This document shows, piece after piece, positions 15,923 to 24,357 of a DNA stretch of 31,461 bases (the stretch's first letter is position 1; each line of letters opens with the position of its first letter). The position numbers and the translations under genes were made by a program. The notes under the pieces were generated by a model. It made no database searches. It was not told where the DNA came from and saw nothing but the letters and a program-made list of their open reading frames with translations. Origin of the DNA: Cyclobacteriaceae bacterium (lineage in GTDB: Bacteria > Bacteroidota > Bacteroidia > Cytophagales > Cyclobacteriaceae); assembly GCA_028289505.1 (NCBI GenBank), contig JANQPK010000118.1, forward strand, positions 1 through 31,461, in the 5' to 3' direction.

Positions 15923-16738
15923 TTATTTTAGTTTCATTAAATACTCATCAACTGTGGTCATCACCTCCGGATCCGTATCCAGGGTTTTCACCATTTCGAA
16001 TTGGTCTCTGGCTTTATCCTGCTGACCATTCTCAAAGTAACTTACCGCCAGATAAAATTGTGCTTCCAGATTATCCGGATAAGCGGTAGTCAAAGTTTCA
16101 AAGCGATTTACTGCTTTATCAAATTGTTGAGACTGAAGCGAAAGCAGGCCTAGATTATACAGGCCAAGTGCGTTTTCAGGATCGCTTTCAACCACTTCTC
16201 TCAGCAATAAAACTGCTTGCATGGGCTGTTGCGGTAGATAGGTTAAAGCCATTTTGGCTTTAGCATCATTTTGCTCGGGATCCTGATCCAAAGCAAGTTC
16301 AAAATATTGCCTTGATTTTGATCCAAGTTGTTGTTGCTTCTTCGAATCTACGGCAAAACTGTAGGCTTCGTAATATCCGTTACCCGCAGCCAGCCACCGA
16401 TTAATTCCAGGCTCTATATCTGCGGCAACTCCGAAGTAATACGCTGCACTATCAAGATAGTTTAGCTCCACAAATAAGCCAGCCAATGAATCTGCAAAGA
16501 TAGCATTTTTTTCCGGATTCTCGTTGACGTTGATTGCCTCTTTGAGTACTCCCACAGCAGCCCTCTCTTGATCTGTAAGCGCTCTTTCGTGGGATTCCGT
16601 TACCTTCTGGACCTCTGCATCATTGATCACCTGCGCGTTTTCCTGCTGTTCATTATCTACCACTACCTTCGGCAGAAAGTATAACACCACCACCAGCAAC
16701 ACTGCCACCGCAGTTAGGATCAATTTTGAAAGCCACAT
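15923..16738 (-). CDS. Membrane-anchored tetratricopeptide repeat protein
   Basis: A 271-residue protein with one N-terminal membrane helix (LILTAVAVLLVVVLYFLPKV), then a low-complexity linker and several TPR-like helix pairs to the C-terminus. Examples are DSAAYYFGVAADIEPGINRW, NALGLYNLGLLSLQSQQFDK, NLEAQFYLAVSYFENGQQDK and a shorter final unit. TPR domains scaffold protein-protein contacts, and the topology places the repeats in the periplasm. The partner is unknown. It is 28 nt downstream of the HU-type gene and 35 nt upstream of the 29-residue ORF, so it is probably co-transcribed with both. Start at the ATG at 16738. Confidence 0.85.
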   Translation of the reverse strand: MWLSKLILTAVAVLLVVVLYFLPKVVVDNEQQENAQVINDAEVQKVTESHERALTDQERAAVGVLKEAINVNENPEKNAIFADSLAGLFVELNYLDSAAYYFGVAADIEPGINRWLAAGNGYYEAYSFAVDSKKQQQLGSKSRQYFELALDQDPEQNDAKAKMALTYLPQQPMQAVLLLREVVESDPENALGLYNLGLLSLQSQQFDKAVNRFETLTTAYPDNLEAQFYLAVSYFENGQQDKARDQFEMVKTLDTDPEVMTTVDEYLMKLK

Positions 16739-16766
16739 AATATAGGGTAAGCCCGTCGGTGTTTAG

Positions 16767-17069
16767 CTACTGGTTTAAGGACTTTACTTTATCGCTGGAT
16801 TTTATTTTTTCAATAAATACTTTTGAAGGCTTGAAGCTGGGAATGTAGTGTTCGTCAATAATTATGGCAGTATTCCGGGAAATATTCCGGGCAATTTTCT
16901 TAGCTCGCTTCTTATTAACGAAACTTCCAAATCCTCTAACGTATATATTCTCTCCATCTGCCATGGAATTCTTCACCACACTAAAAAAGGCTTCTACTGT
17001 TGTACTAACATCCGCCTTATCTATTCCTGTCTTTTCTGCTATTTCAGCTATAACATCTGCTTTAGTCAC
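16767..17069 (-). CDS. HU/IHF-family DNA-binding protein
   Basis: A 100-residue histone-like protein that binds and bends DNA as a dimer. The sequence follows the family closely: N-terminal helices MTKADVIAEIAEKTGIDKAD, the turn ENIYVRGFGSFVNKKRAKK, and the DNA-grasping beta arm RNISRNTAIIIDEHYIPSFK with the typical arm-tip region, then KPSKVFIEKI. The start is a GTG at 17069; upstream codons hold no ATG before an in-frame stop at 17100-17102, and MTKADVI is the family N-terminus. It is the first gene of the leftward TPR-rng-gldB run and is divergent from mutY. Confidence 0.95.
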   Translation of the reverse strand: MTKADVIAEIAEKTGIDKADVSTTVEAFFSVVKNSMADGENIYVRGFGSFVNKKRAKKIARNISRNTAIIIDEHYIPSFKPSKVFIEKIKSSDKVKSLNQ

Positions 17070-17132
17070 TGCTTTAGATTTAAATGAAAAAAATCGTAAT
17101 TATATTTTTTGAACCCACTAATTTTGGGATGA

Positions 17133-17140
17133 CAAAGGTA
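17133..17140 (-). promoter_or_regulatory. Candidate promoter for the HU-type gene
   Basis: On the minus strand TACCTTTG matches TAnnTTTG exactly. A T-rich TTTT element (17163-17160) lies 19 bases upstream, the expected distance for the -33 box though not the exact TTTG. The predicted leader is about 55-60 bases. This is the 151-base divergent region between the HU-type gene and mutY; no equally good match faces mutY. Confidence 0.45.
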
Positions 17141-17220
17141 AATTGTCCGGCCTAATTTTAAAAGCAATTAAATATAAAATGTTTTAATGATTAGGATATA
17201 ACTTTCTCATTTGGAGTATT

Positions 17221-18291
17221 TTGGAAAATTCTGCTTTTACTTCAACACTAATTACCTGGTATAGGGAACATCATAGGGATTTGCCTTGGCGGCGAACCAA
17301 CGACCCCTATAAAATTTGGTTGTCAGAGGTGATACTTCAACAAACTAGGGTAAGCCAGGGTCTTCCCTATTACCTTGCTTTTTGTGAGCGCTTTCCCAGC
17401 ATCTTGGAGTTAGCCAATGCTAGTGAGCAGGAGGTATTGAGACTTTGGCAAGGACTTGGATATTATTCACGTGCTCGCAACCTTCATCGCTGCGCGAAAC
17501 AAATTGTTGAGCATCATCATGGCAAATTTCCAACTACTTATCATGAGTTAATTCAACTTCCTGGAATTGGCGACTACACCGCCTCAGCTATCGCTTCTTT
17601 CGCCTTTATGCGCACCACCCCGGTAATTGATGGCAATGTATTTAGAGTATTGTCCAGAATGTTTGGAATCCTGGATGATATAGCTGTTCCTAAGACCCGC
17701 ACCACCTTCAAAGAACACAGCGCAAAGCTGATGAAATATGCAGCACCGGACCAATATAACCAGGCCATTATGGAGTTTGGTGCGATTCAATGTACACCCA
17801 AACAACCCAAATGCGCACAATGTCCTGTTAACAACTTTTGTTATGCTTATTCCAATGAGCTTCAGCATCGATTGCCGGTTAAAACTAAAAAGAACACTGC
17901 CAGAAAGCGGTATTTCTACTACTATGTGCTAAAGTCTGGCTCCCGATTGTTTCTGAAAAGAAGGGAGCACAAAGACATTTGGCAAGGGCTATACGATTTT
18001 ATGTTGTTGGAGAGTTCCACTGAGATGGACCCGGTAACAATATTAACTGACAACTTAGCAGATCCAAGGATCATGGATCAATTGGTGATTGGAGAGCCTT
18101 CGGCTGAATACCGGCATAAACTGACACATCAACACATAAATGCCAGGTTTATGGAAATTGAAGCTGCTGATGAGAAGGCTTTTGATGATTGGCAACAGGC
18201 CTTTGATTTACAGGCTTATAGCAAGTCAGAGGTGCATGAGCTACCAAAGCCTATTTTGATTAACAATTATTTGAAGGCCGACATATTTTAG
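17221..18291 (+). CDS. mutY: A/G-specific adenine glycosylase MutY
   Basis: MutY removes adenine mispaired with 8-oxoguanine in the base-excision pathway. The 356-residue product has catalytic Glu36 in SEVILQQTRV, the helix-hairpin-helix LPGIGDYTASAI at 113-124, catalytic Asp137 in VIDGNVFRV, and the 4Fe-4S cluster ligands Cys191, Cys198, Cys201 and Cys207 (C-x6-C-x2-C-x5-C). The C-terminal part, from about residue 230 (RYFYYYVLKSGSRLFLKRRE), is the NUDIX-like domain that recognises 8-oxoG. The start is a TTG at 17221 with GGAG 4 bases upstream; no ATG fits. It leads the rightward mutY-ssb-gldE-gldD-recG run. Confidence 0.95.
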   Translation: MENSAFTSTLITWYREHHRDLPWRRTNDPYKIWLSEVILQQTRVSQGLPYYLAFCERFPSILELANASEQEVLRLWQGLGYYSRARNLHRCAKQIVEHHHGKFPTTYHELIQLPGIGDYTASAIASFAFMRTTPVIDGNVFRVLSRMFGILDDIAVPKTRTTFKEHSAKLMKYAAPDQYNQAIMEFGAIQCTPKQPKCAQCPVNNFCYAYSNELQHRLPVKTKKNTARKRYFYYYVLKSGSRLFLKRREHKDIWQGLYDFMLLESSTEMDPVTILTDNLADPRIMDQLVIGEPSAEYRHKLTHQHINARFMEIEAADEKAFDDWQQAFDLQAYSKSEVHELPKPILINNYLKADIF

Positions 18292-18339
18292 TTAATTTAG
18301 ATAAAACGATTACCTTCACGGCAAATTTTTATAAAGCGT

Positions 18340-18783
18340 ATGGCGGGTGTAAACAAAGTAATACTGGTAGGAAATCTGGGCAAGGACCCTGAGGTGAGAC
18401 ATCTTGAAAGCGGCGTAATGGTGGCTAACTTTCCCCTGGCGACCACCGAGTCGTACCGCGATCGAAATACCGGAGAAAGAAGGCAGACCACCGAGTGGCA
18501 TAATATAGTGTTGTGGAGAGGCCTGGCTGAAATCAGTGAAAAGTATCTGAAGAAAGGAAACCAGGTTTACATAGAAGGAAAACTTAGAACCAGGTCCTGG
18601 CAGGATCAAGAGGGAAATACCAAATATACTACTGAGGTAGTTGCAGATAATATGACCATGCTTGGAGGTCGACCTGCGGAATCGCCAACCGTAACTGCAA
18701 CTACTGGTGCTAGTCAACCAGTGGCAACTGCGTCTGAAAATATCACTGCCATAAGTGATGATGCCGACGACCTGCCGTTTTGA
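18340..18783 (+). CDS. ssb: Single-stranded DNA-binding protein
   Basis: A 147-residue SSB. The OB-fold covers about residues 1-110 (MAGVNKVILVGNLGKDPEVR; TTEWHNIVLWRGLAEISEKY; QVYIEGKLRTRSWQDQEGN), followed by a short Thr/Ala/Ser-rich linker and the conserved acidic tip DDADDLPF. In the family that tip recruits repair enzymes, including RecG in E. coli; recG is four genes downstream here. The gene starts 48 nt after mutY and is followed 21 nt later by gldE, an order I know from other Bacteroidota. Start at the ATG at 18340. Confidence 0.96.
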   Translation: MAGVNKVILVGNLGKDPEVRHLESGVMVANFPLATTESYRDRNTGERRQTTEWHNIVLWRGLAEISEKYLKKGNQVYIEGKLRTRSWQDQEGNTKYTTEVVADNMTMLGGRPAESPTVTATTGASQPVATASENITAISDDADDLPF

Positions 18784-18804
18784 TGTTCAACAAAGTTAGA
18801 AGTC

Positions 18805-20166
18805 TTGGAAATATCAGCTGACGACCCTTATCCGGCGTTGTTTTTGTTGGGCCAGATTTTCACTTCGGGAGTTCTGTATTTCACTTTATACGGGATTCTG
18901 CTGCTGCTTTTATTGGGGTTATCGGCCATAATTTCTGGTTCTGAAGTTGCTTTTTTTTCTCTGACCAGGGAAGAAATTCTTAGGTGCCGACTATCCACAA
19001 ACCAAAGAGAGAGAGTTGTTGCTAGATTATTGGAGCATCCGAAAAGGTTACTCGCGACCATTTTGGTGGCGAATAATCTAGTGAATGTTGCGTTTATTAC
19101 CTTGTCCACCTTTGTGGTTTGGCGTATTGCCGGCACCCAAACCACCGGGGGTATCATCTTAGTTTCTCTTACCACTGCTGCCTCAGCTGCTATTGTTTTC
19201 TTTGGCGAAGTAGTTCCAAAAGTCTATGCCAATCAAAACAATATCGGCTTTGCCAAGATCTCATCAAGACTGCTTTCATTTTGTTCGGTTATTTTCCGGC
19301 CAGTAGCAGTAGTGTTGATGTCCATCAGCGGCATCATCGAATCCCGAATGGAAAGAAAGGGATATAATCTTTCGGTTGATGATTTGAATCAGGCTTTGGA
19401 ATTAACTACCACCGAAGAGACCACCGATGAAGAAAAGGGCATTCTTAAAGGTATTGTAAACTTTGGCACCTTATCGGTAAAACAGGTAATGAAATCCCGA
19501 ATGGAAATTACTGCAGTGGATATAGAAACTGATTTCCATGAACTGATGGACAGGATCAATAAAAGCGGACACTCCAGAATTCCAGTGTACAGCGAAACCA
19601 TAGATAGTATTGAAGGTATTCTGTACATCAAAGATCTGCTGGCTCATATAGAAATGGACGAGGATTTTAGCTGGCAAAAACTGCTGAGGCCTGGTTTTTT
19701 TATTCCTGAAACCAAGAAGGTGGATGCTCTTTTAAAGGATTTTCAGGAGAAAAGAGTGCATATGGCTATCGTTGTGGATGAATATGGAGGTACCTCGGGA
19801 TTAATTACCATGGAGGATGTAATTGAGGAAATTGTGGGTGAGATCAATGACGAATTTGATAACGATGGTATCCCTTACAACAAAATGGATGATAATACTT
19901 TTATCTTTGAAGGCAGGACTTCCCTGAATGATTTCTGTAAGATCATAGGATCTGATGCCAACATTTTTGACCAGGTTAAAGGAGAAAGTGAAAGCCTGGG
20001 GGGATTATTGCTTGAATTGCATTCCAAGTTACCCAGGGTGGGTGAGAAAATCGCCTACCAGCATTTTGTGTTTACAGTGGTTTCGGTGGATAACAAGCGG
20101 ATCAAACGAGTAAGAGCTTATTTGAATAGCTCCTTGCTGAAACCACAGAATATTTCCAATAACTAA
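18805..20166 (+). CDS. gldE: Gliding motility-associated protein GldE (CNNM/CorC-type)
   Basis: A 453-residue membrane protein of the CNNM/CorC superfamily. It has an N-terminal CNNM (DUF21) membrane domain with about four helices (for example GILLLLLLGLSAIISGSEVA, carrying the family SGSE motif), a CBS pair around 215-340 (VKQVMKSRMEITAVD; VHMAIVVDEYGGTSGLI) and a C-terminal CorC/HlyC domain. GldE is known to support gliding together with GldD in F. johnsoniae; members of the wider family act in divalent cation transport. The TTG at 18805 is chosen because no in-frame ATG is near. The TAA stop is directly followed by the gldD ATG with no gap. Confidence 0.9.
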   Translation: MEISADDPYPALFLLGQIFTSGVLYFTLYGILLLLLLGLSAIISGSEVAFFSLTREEILRCRLSTNQRERVVARLLEHPKRLLATILVANNLVNVAFITLSTFVVWRIAGTQTTGGIILVSLTTAASAAIVFFGEVVPKVYANQNNIGFAKISSRLLSFCSVIFRPVAVVLMSISGIIESRMERKGYNLSVDDLNQALELTTTEETTDEEKGILKGIVNFGTLSVKQVMKSRMEITAVDIETDFHELMDRINKSGHSRIPVYSETIDSIEGILYIKDLLAHIEMDEDFSWQKLLRPGFFIPETKKVDALLKDFQEKRVHMAIVVDEYGGTSGLITMEDVIEEIVGEINDEFDNDGIPYNKMDDNTFIFEGRTSLNDFCKIIGSDANIFDQVKGESESLGGLLLELHSKLPRVGEKIAYQHFVFTVVSVDNKRIKRVRAYLNSSLLKPQNISNN

Positions 20167-20760
20167 ATGAGAATCGTGAGGCATACCCTGTTGCTTTTGT
20201 TGATAGGTGGATTTTGGTTTTCATCCTGTAAAGAAACTACCTATGTCCCCAAGCCTAAAGGTTACAACAGGATTGATTTGCCAGAGCATTTTTATCGACC
20301 GATTGAAGATTCCTATCCATATCAATTTGAATACTCACGTCATGCGGTAATTAAAAAAGATACTTCATGGATGTCGGAACCCTACTGGATACATTTAGTT
20401 TACAAAGATCTTGGCGCTGATGTACAGCTTACCTATAAAAGTCTGGAGCAGGATCAGCAAAAACTGAGGGAATTACTGGATGACAGTTATAAGCTTACTA
20501 GTAAGCACCAAATAAAAGCTTATGCAATCGATGAAAGCATCCTGAAAACCCCAAAGGGCCGCACCGCGGTGGTTGCAGAGCTCAGCGGCGAAGTTCCCAG
20601 CCAGTTCCAGTTTTTCTCCACAGACAGTACCCAACACTTTCTCAGGGGTGCGCTTTATTTCCCTACCGCCACCAAAAACGATAGCCTGCAACCCATTATC
20701 GATTACATCAAAGTAGATATTATCCACCTGCTCAATACTCTGGACTGGAAAGAAAGTTGA
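20167..20760 (+). CDS. gldD: Gliding motility lipoprotein GldD
   Basis: A 197-residue lipoprotein with signal peptide MRIVRHTLLLLLIGGFWFSS and acylated Cys21 in a FSSC lipobox. The conserved N-terminal GldD region PKPKGYNRIDLPEH follows, then ALYFPTATKNDS and a C-terminal helix ending LNTLDWKES. GldD is required for gliding and for type IX secretion-related processes in F. johnsoniae. Its ATG directly abuts the gldE stop, so translation is probably coupled; recG starts 7 nt after its stop. Length is normal. Confidence 0.92.
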   Translation: MRIVRHTLLLLLIGGFWFSSCKETTYVPKPKGYNRIDLPEHFYRPIEDSYPYQFEYSRHAVIKKDTSWMSEPYWIHLVYKDLGADVQLTYKSLEQDQQKLRELLDDSYKLTSKHQIKAYAIDESILKTPKGRTAVVAELSGEVPSQFQFFSTDSTQHFLRGALYFPTATKNDSLQPIIDYIKVDIIHLLNTLDWKES

Positions 20761-20767
20761 GCAGTGT

Positions 20768-22861
20768 ATGAAGGGGTTTTTTGACACCAGAATTGAATTT
20801 CTTAAAGGTGTAGGGCCTCAGAAGTCAGCTTTACTAAATAAAGAACTTCAAATATTCACCTACGGGGACCTGCTTCAGTACTACCCGTTTCGTTATGAAG
20901 ACCGCACGCGGTTTTTCAGTGTTCGTGAGCTGCACCACCAACTGCCAAATATTCAGGTAAAAGGGGTTTTGAAATCTATGGAAACCATCGGGACCAGATC
21001 AAAGAAACGATTGGTGGCACAACTCCAAGATGAAACCGGAACCGTAGATCTGGTCTGGTTTAAAGGCATCAACTGGATTTCCAAAAAGCTCAAAAAAGGG
21101 GTGACCTACGTGGCTTTTGGGAAACCTACACTTTATGGCGGTAGGATCAATATGGCACATCCCGAAATAGATGTTTTAACCCCCAACCATCAAGGGCCTG
21201 GATATCTGCAACCAGTTTACCATACCACTGAGCTACTTAAAAGACGTTTCCTAGATAGTCGTGCCATAGGCAAGCTTCAAAAGCAACTACTAGTTAATGC
21301 ATATCCAAAAATTGCTGAGTCTTTACCGGAAACCCTACTCAATGAACTATCCCTTTTATCTCGTGCTGAATCCTTACGTCAAATACATTTCCCTGAGGAC
21401 CATAAAAAACTGAGTCAAGCTCAATTGCGATTAAAGTTTGAAGAGTTGTTCTACATCCAACTGAGACTACTGAAACTGAAGCACACCAGAATTGAAAAAT
21501 ATCAGGGTAAAGTATTCGGGGAGACTGCACTAATTCGTGAGTTTTATCACAGTTACCTGCCATTTGAACTAACCGGCGCGCAAAAGCGGGTTATTCGTGA
21601 AATCTACCGCGACATGAAGTCCGGCAAGCAAATGAATAGACTGCTTCAAGGTGACGTGGGAAGTGGAAAAACCATTGTGGCATTTATATGTCTGCTGGCG
21701 GTGGTGGGAGCTGGATCTCAAGCTGCACTAATGGCTCCTACCGAAATTCTAGCTGAGCAGCATTTTCGGGGTCTACACCCATTTGCCACTAGCATGGGAA
21801 TTGAAATCGATATTCTTACAGGATCCACTAAAAAGAGCGCCCGTGATAGCCTGCACCAACGCCTGCAAAATGGACAGCTTAAAATTCTAGTAGGAACCCA
21901 TGCCCTATTGGAAGACAAGGTACAGTTCCAAAGCCTGGGCCTGGCAGTAATTGATGAACAACACCGTTTTGGAGTAGCTCAAAGAGCCAAACTATGGAGT
22001 AAAAACAAAGATTTTTATCCACATGTGTTGGTAATGACGGCCACTCCAATTCCCAGAACCCTGGCCATGACACTTTATGGGGATCTGGAGATTTCGATAA
22101 TCGATGAGTTACCACCTGGACGAAAACCTGTGGAAACCGTGCATCGATACGATGAAAATCGATTAAAAGTTTTTGGTTTCATCAAAAAACAAATCACAGC
22201 GGGTCGTCAAATTTACTTTGTTTATCCATTGATAGAAGAATCTGCTAAAATGGACTTAAAGCATTTAGAAGATGGCTATGAAAGTATTAGCAGGGCCTTT
22301 CCGGATGTACCGATCAGCATTGTCCATGGTAAAATGAAATCAAGAGATAAGGATTATGAAATGCAGCGATTCGTTAAAGGAGAAACCCGGATCATGGTAG
22401 CCACCACCGTAATAGAAGTAGGGGTGAACGTTCCCAATGCCACAGTAATGGTAATTGAAAATGCGGAGCGTTTTGGACTGGCTCAATTACACCAACTGAG
22501 AGGTCGGGTGGGTCGCGGCGCTGATCAGAGCTTTTGTATTCTGATTACTGATGTGAAAATCAGTAAAGAAGGAAGGACCCGATTACAAACTATGGTTCGC
22601 ACTAACAATGGATTTGAAATTGCTGACGTAGATCTTAAACTAAGAGGACCTGGAGATCTGATGGGAACCCAGCAAAGCGGTGTTTTGGATCTGTTGATTG
22701 CAGACCTGGGAAAAGATGGTAAACTACTACAAGTAGCTCGTGAAAAAGCCGCTTCTATACTGGACCAAGATCCTGATTTGAAACTACCAATTCACGAAAA
22801 CATTCGCAAACAAGTTGCACGGCAAAAGAAATCCAGTTTAAATTGGAGCAGAATCAGCTAG
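20768..22861 (+). CDS. recG: ATP-dependent DNA helicase RecG
   Basis: RecG remodels stalled replication forks and branched DNA. The 697-residue protein has the N-terminal wedge domain with an OB-fold (IQVKGVLKSMETIG, LVAQLQDETGTVDLVWFKG) and two superfamily 2 helicase domains: Walker A LLQGDVGSGKTIVA near 300, DEQH box VIDEQHRFG, motif III VMTATPIPRTLAMT, and motif VI LHQLRGRVGRG. Length matches E. coli RecG. Start at the ATG at 20768, 7 nt after gldD. It lies in the same rightward run as mutY and ssb. Confidence 0.96.
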   Translation: MKGFFDTRIEFLKGVGPQKSALLNKELQIFTYGDLLQYYPFRYEDRTRFFSVRELHHQLPNIQVKGVLKSMETIGTRSKKRLVAQLQDETGTVDLVWFKGINWISKKLKKGVTYVAFGKPTLYGGRINMAHPEIDVLTPNHQGPGYLQPVYHTTELLKRRFLDSRAIGKLQKQLLVNAYPKIAESLPETLLNELSLLSRAESLRQIHFPEDHKKLSQAQLRLKFEELFYIQLRLLKLKHTRIEKYQGKVFGETALIREFYHSYLPFELTGAQKRVIREIYRDMKSGKQMNRLLQGDVGSGKTIVAFICLLAVVGAGSQAALMAPTEILAEQHFRGLHPFATSMGIEIDILTGSTKKSARDSLHQRLQNGQLKILVGTHALLEDKVQFQSLGLAVIDEQHRFGVAQRAKLWSKNKDFYPHVLVMTATPIPRTLAMTLYGDLEISIIDELPPGRKPVETVHRYDENRLKVFGFIKKQITAGRQIYFVYPLIEESAKMDLKHLEDGYESISRAFPDVPISIVHGKMKSRDKDYEMQRFVKGETRIMVATTVIEVGVNVPNATVMVIENAERFGLAQLHQLRGRVGRGADQSFCILITDVKISKEGRTRLQTMVRTNNGFEIADVDLKLRGPGDLMGTQQSGVLDLLIADLGKDGKLLQVAREKAASILDQDPDLKLPIHENIRKQVARQKKSSLNWSRIS

Positions 22862-22910
22862 CAGGGAGCATGCTTTTTCCACTATTTTTTTGTATTATTA
22901 TAACTTGAAC

Positions 22911-23726
22911 ATGACTGTATCTACTAAAAATCGCGTACTATGTGGTAGTTTTTGGCTGATCTTTTTAGCCTTTTGTTATTCCTGTCAACCACCAGAGCAG
23001 ACTTCCTCTAATGAGGCCATAGAAGTAAATCCAGCTGCGGATGGATTTGATTCGGAAAACTCCGATGAGATGGCCATCGCTATAGCTGATCAGGTGATGG
23101 AAGCCATGGGAGGACGTAAATCGTGGGATGAAACCAGGTTTTTATCTTGGGATTTCTTTGGCAACCGACATTTGATCTGGGATAAGCTCCAGGGCGATGT
23201 TCGCATCGATTTTCCAGATGGCAATGTTTATCAGGTAAATGTCTTCGATGGAAACGGTTTGGCCAAGAAAAATGATTCTGAGGTGGTTCATCCTGATTCA
23301 TTGGCAAAAGAATTGGACCGAGCCAAAAGGATCTGGATAAATGATTCTTATTGGTTGGTGATGCCTTTCAAGCTTAAGGACTCAGGGGTAACCCTTAAAT
23401 ACCTTGGTCTGGAGCAAAGCCAAGATGGCACTCCTTCCCATACTTTAGAATTGACTTTTAAAGAGGTTGGGGTGACACCACAGAATCGGTATCTAGTTTA
23501 CGTAGATACCACTACCCATTTGGTTAACCAATGGGCCTTTTACCGGGATGTCGGACAGGACTCCGCAAATTTTGTTTTACCCTGGGCTAACTATCAGCAA
23601 CATGGTAAAATACTACTATCTAGCAATAGAGGAGAAAGAAACTTGAACCATATACAAGTACTGGACTCACTTCCCCCTGAGGTTTTTACCACTTTAGAAC
23701 CTATTGATATAAAAAAATATAATTAG
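22911..23726 (+). CDS. Putative lipoprotein of unknown function
   Basis: A 271-residue protein starting at the ATG at 22911; a TTG at 22890 is in frame but would put polar residues before the signal peptide. The N-terminus has a hydrophobic stretch and a likely, slightly unusual lipobox (LAFCYSC, Cys25), then a Ser/Glu-rich linker. The body has ADQVMEAMGGRKSWDETRFL, SWDFFGNRHLIWDKLQGDVR and an outer beta-rich part with YLVYVDTTTHLVNQWAFYRD, which recalls lipoproteins and outer-membrane sorting proteins that bind lipid-like ligands in a half-barrel. From memory it resembles the DUF6503 family; not verified. It follows recG by 49 nt and precedes the next secreted protein gene by 6 nt. Confidence 0.8.
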   Translation: MTVSTKNRVLCGSFWLIFLAFCYSCQPPEQTSSNEAIEVNPAADGFDSENSDEMAIAIADQVMEAMGGRKSWDETRFLSWDFFGNRHLIWDKLQGDVRIDFPDGNVYQVNVFDGNGLAKKNDSEVVHPDSLAKELDRAKRIWINDSYWLVMPFKLKDSGVTLKYLGLEQSQDGTPSHTLELTFKEVGVTPQNRYLVYVDTTTHLVNQWAFYRDVGQDSANFVLPWANYQQHGKILLSSNRGERNLNHIQVLDSLPPEVFTTLEPIDIKKYN

Positions 23727-23732
23727 AAGGCT

Positions 23733-24356
23733 ATGAGGTTGCTAACTGGAATATTGATGATTATGGTCTTTTCACTAAACTTGTGGGGGCAATCCCCAGA
23801 CCATAAAGTTAATTGGGATTTCAGCTATGAGAGCGTCCTCAATCAGAATCAAATAAAATGGGATCACAGCCAAGGAACACTCTATACCTGGCTCAAACAT
23901 CGAAAAGAAGAACACCAGTTTGTAGTTGACTTTGTCAAAGCCCAACTTCAAACAGAACCAGAGCAAATATTTTTGATTGATCATCCCACCTTCCCATCCG
24001 CCGGCAGAACTACTATTATGGGAGTAAAATATCAGGGTAAGTGTTTCTACTACTGGAGGTCAACTGACGAGAAAATGCGTAATTTTCAGCGAAGTGAAAT
24101 CGATGTGGTGAAATTTGATCAAATCTTTAGCAGATTGCACACACTCAAACAGCGAGGCTTTGACAGCATGGGTGGTCCGGAAAAAGCCTACGCAGGGTTC
24201 CTCAGTACTTTTAATCATGGCCAGTCAAGACAGGTGTTGTTGCACATCCATGACTTTTTGGAATTTGACGCCGAAAACCACCAAATCCTAAGAGTGGGAC
24301 GAATCGGTGAAATAGAAAATTCACTTCAAGTAAATAATAATATCTCATTTAACTAA
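23733..24356 (+). CDS. Secreted protein of unknown function
   Basis: A 207-residue protein with a signal peptide (MRLLTGILMIMVFSLNLWGQ). The mature part has no family I recognise; visible stretches are KHRKEEHQFVVDFVKAQL, IDHPTFPSAGRTTIMGVKYQ and GFDSMGGPEKAYAGFLSTFN. There is no Cys lipobox. Starting 6 nt after the upstream lipoprotein gene and ending 1 nt before the PPK2 ATG, it is very probably translated from the same transcript. A shared task with the lipoprotein is a guess from spacing only. Confidence 0.8.
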   Translation: MRLLTGILMIMVFSLNLWGQSPDHKVNWDFSYESVLNQNQIKWDHSQGTLYTWLKHRKEEHQFVVDFVKAQLQTEPEQIFLIDHPTFPSAGRTTIMGVKYQGKCFYYWRSTDEKMRNFQRSEIDVVKFDQIFSRLHTLKQRGFDSMGGPEKAYAGFLSTFNHGQSRQVLLHIHDFLEFDAENHQILRVGRIGEIENSLQVNNNISFN

Positions 24357-24357
24357 T

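Noticed and set aside
18316..18717. 133-codon minus-strand open frame opposite ssb
   Set aside because: The SSB fold and DDLPF tip are unmistakable on the plus strand.
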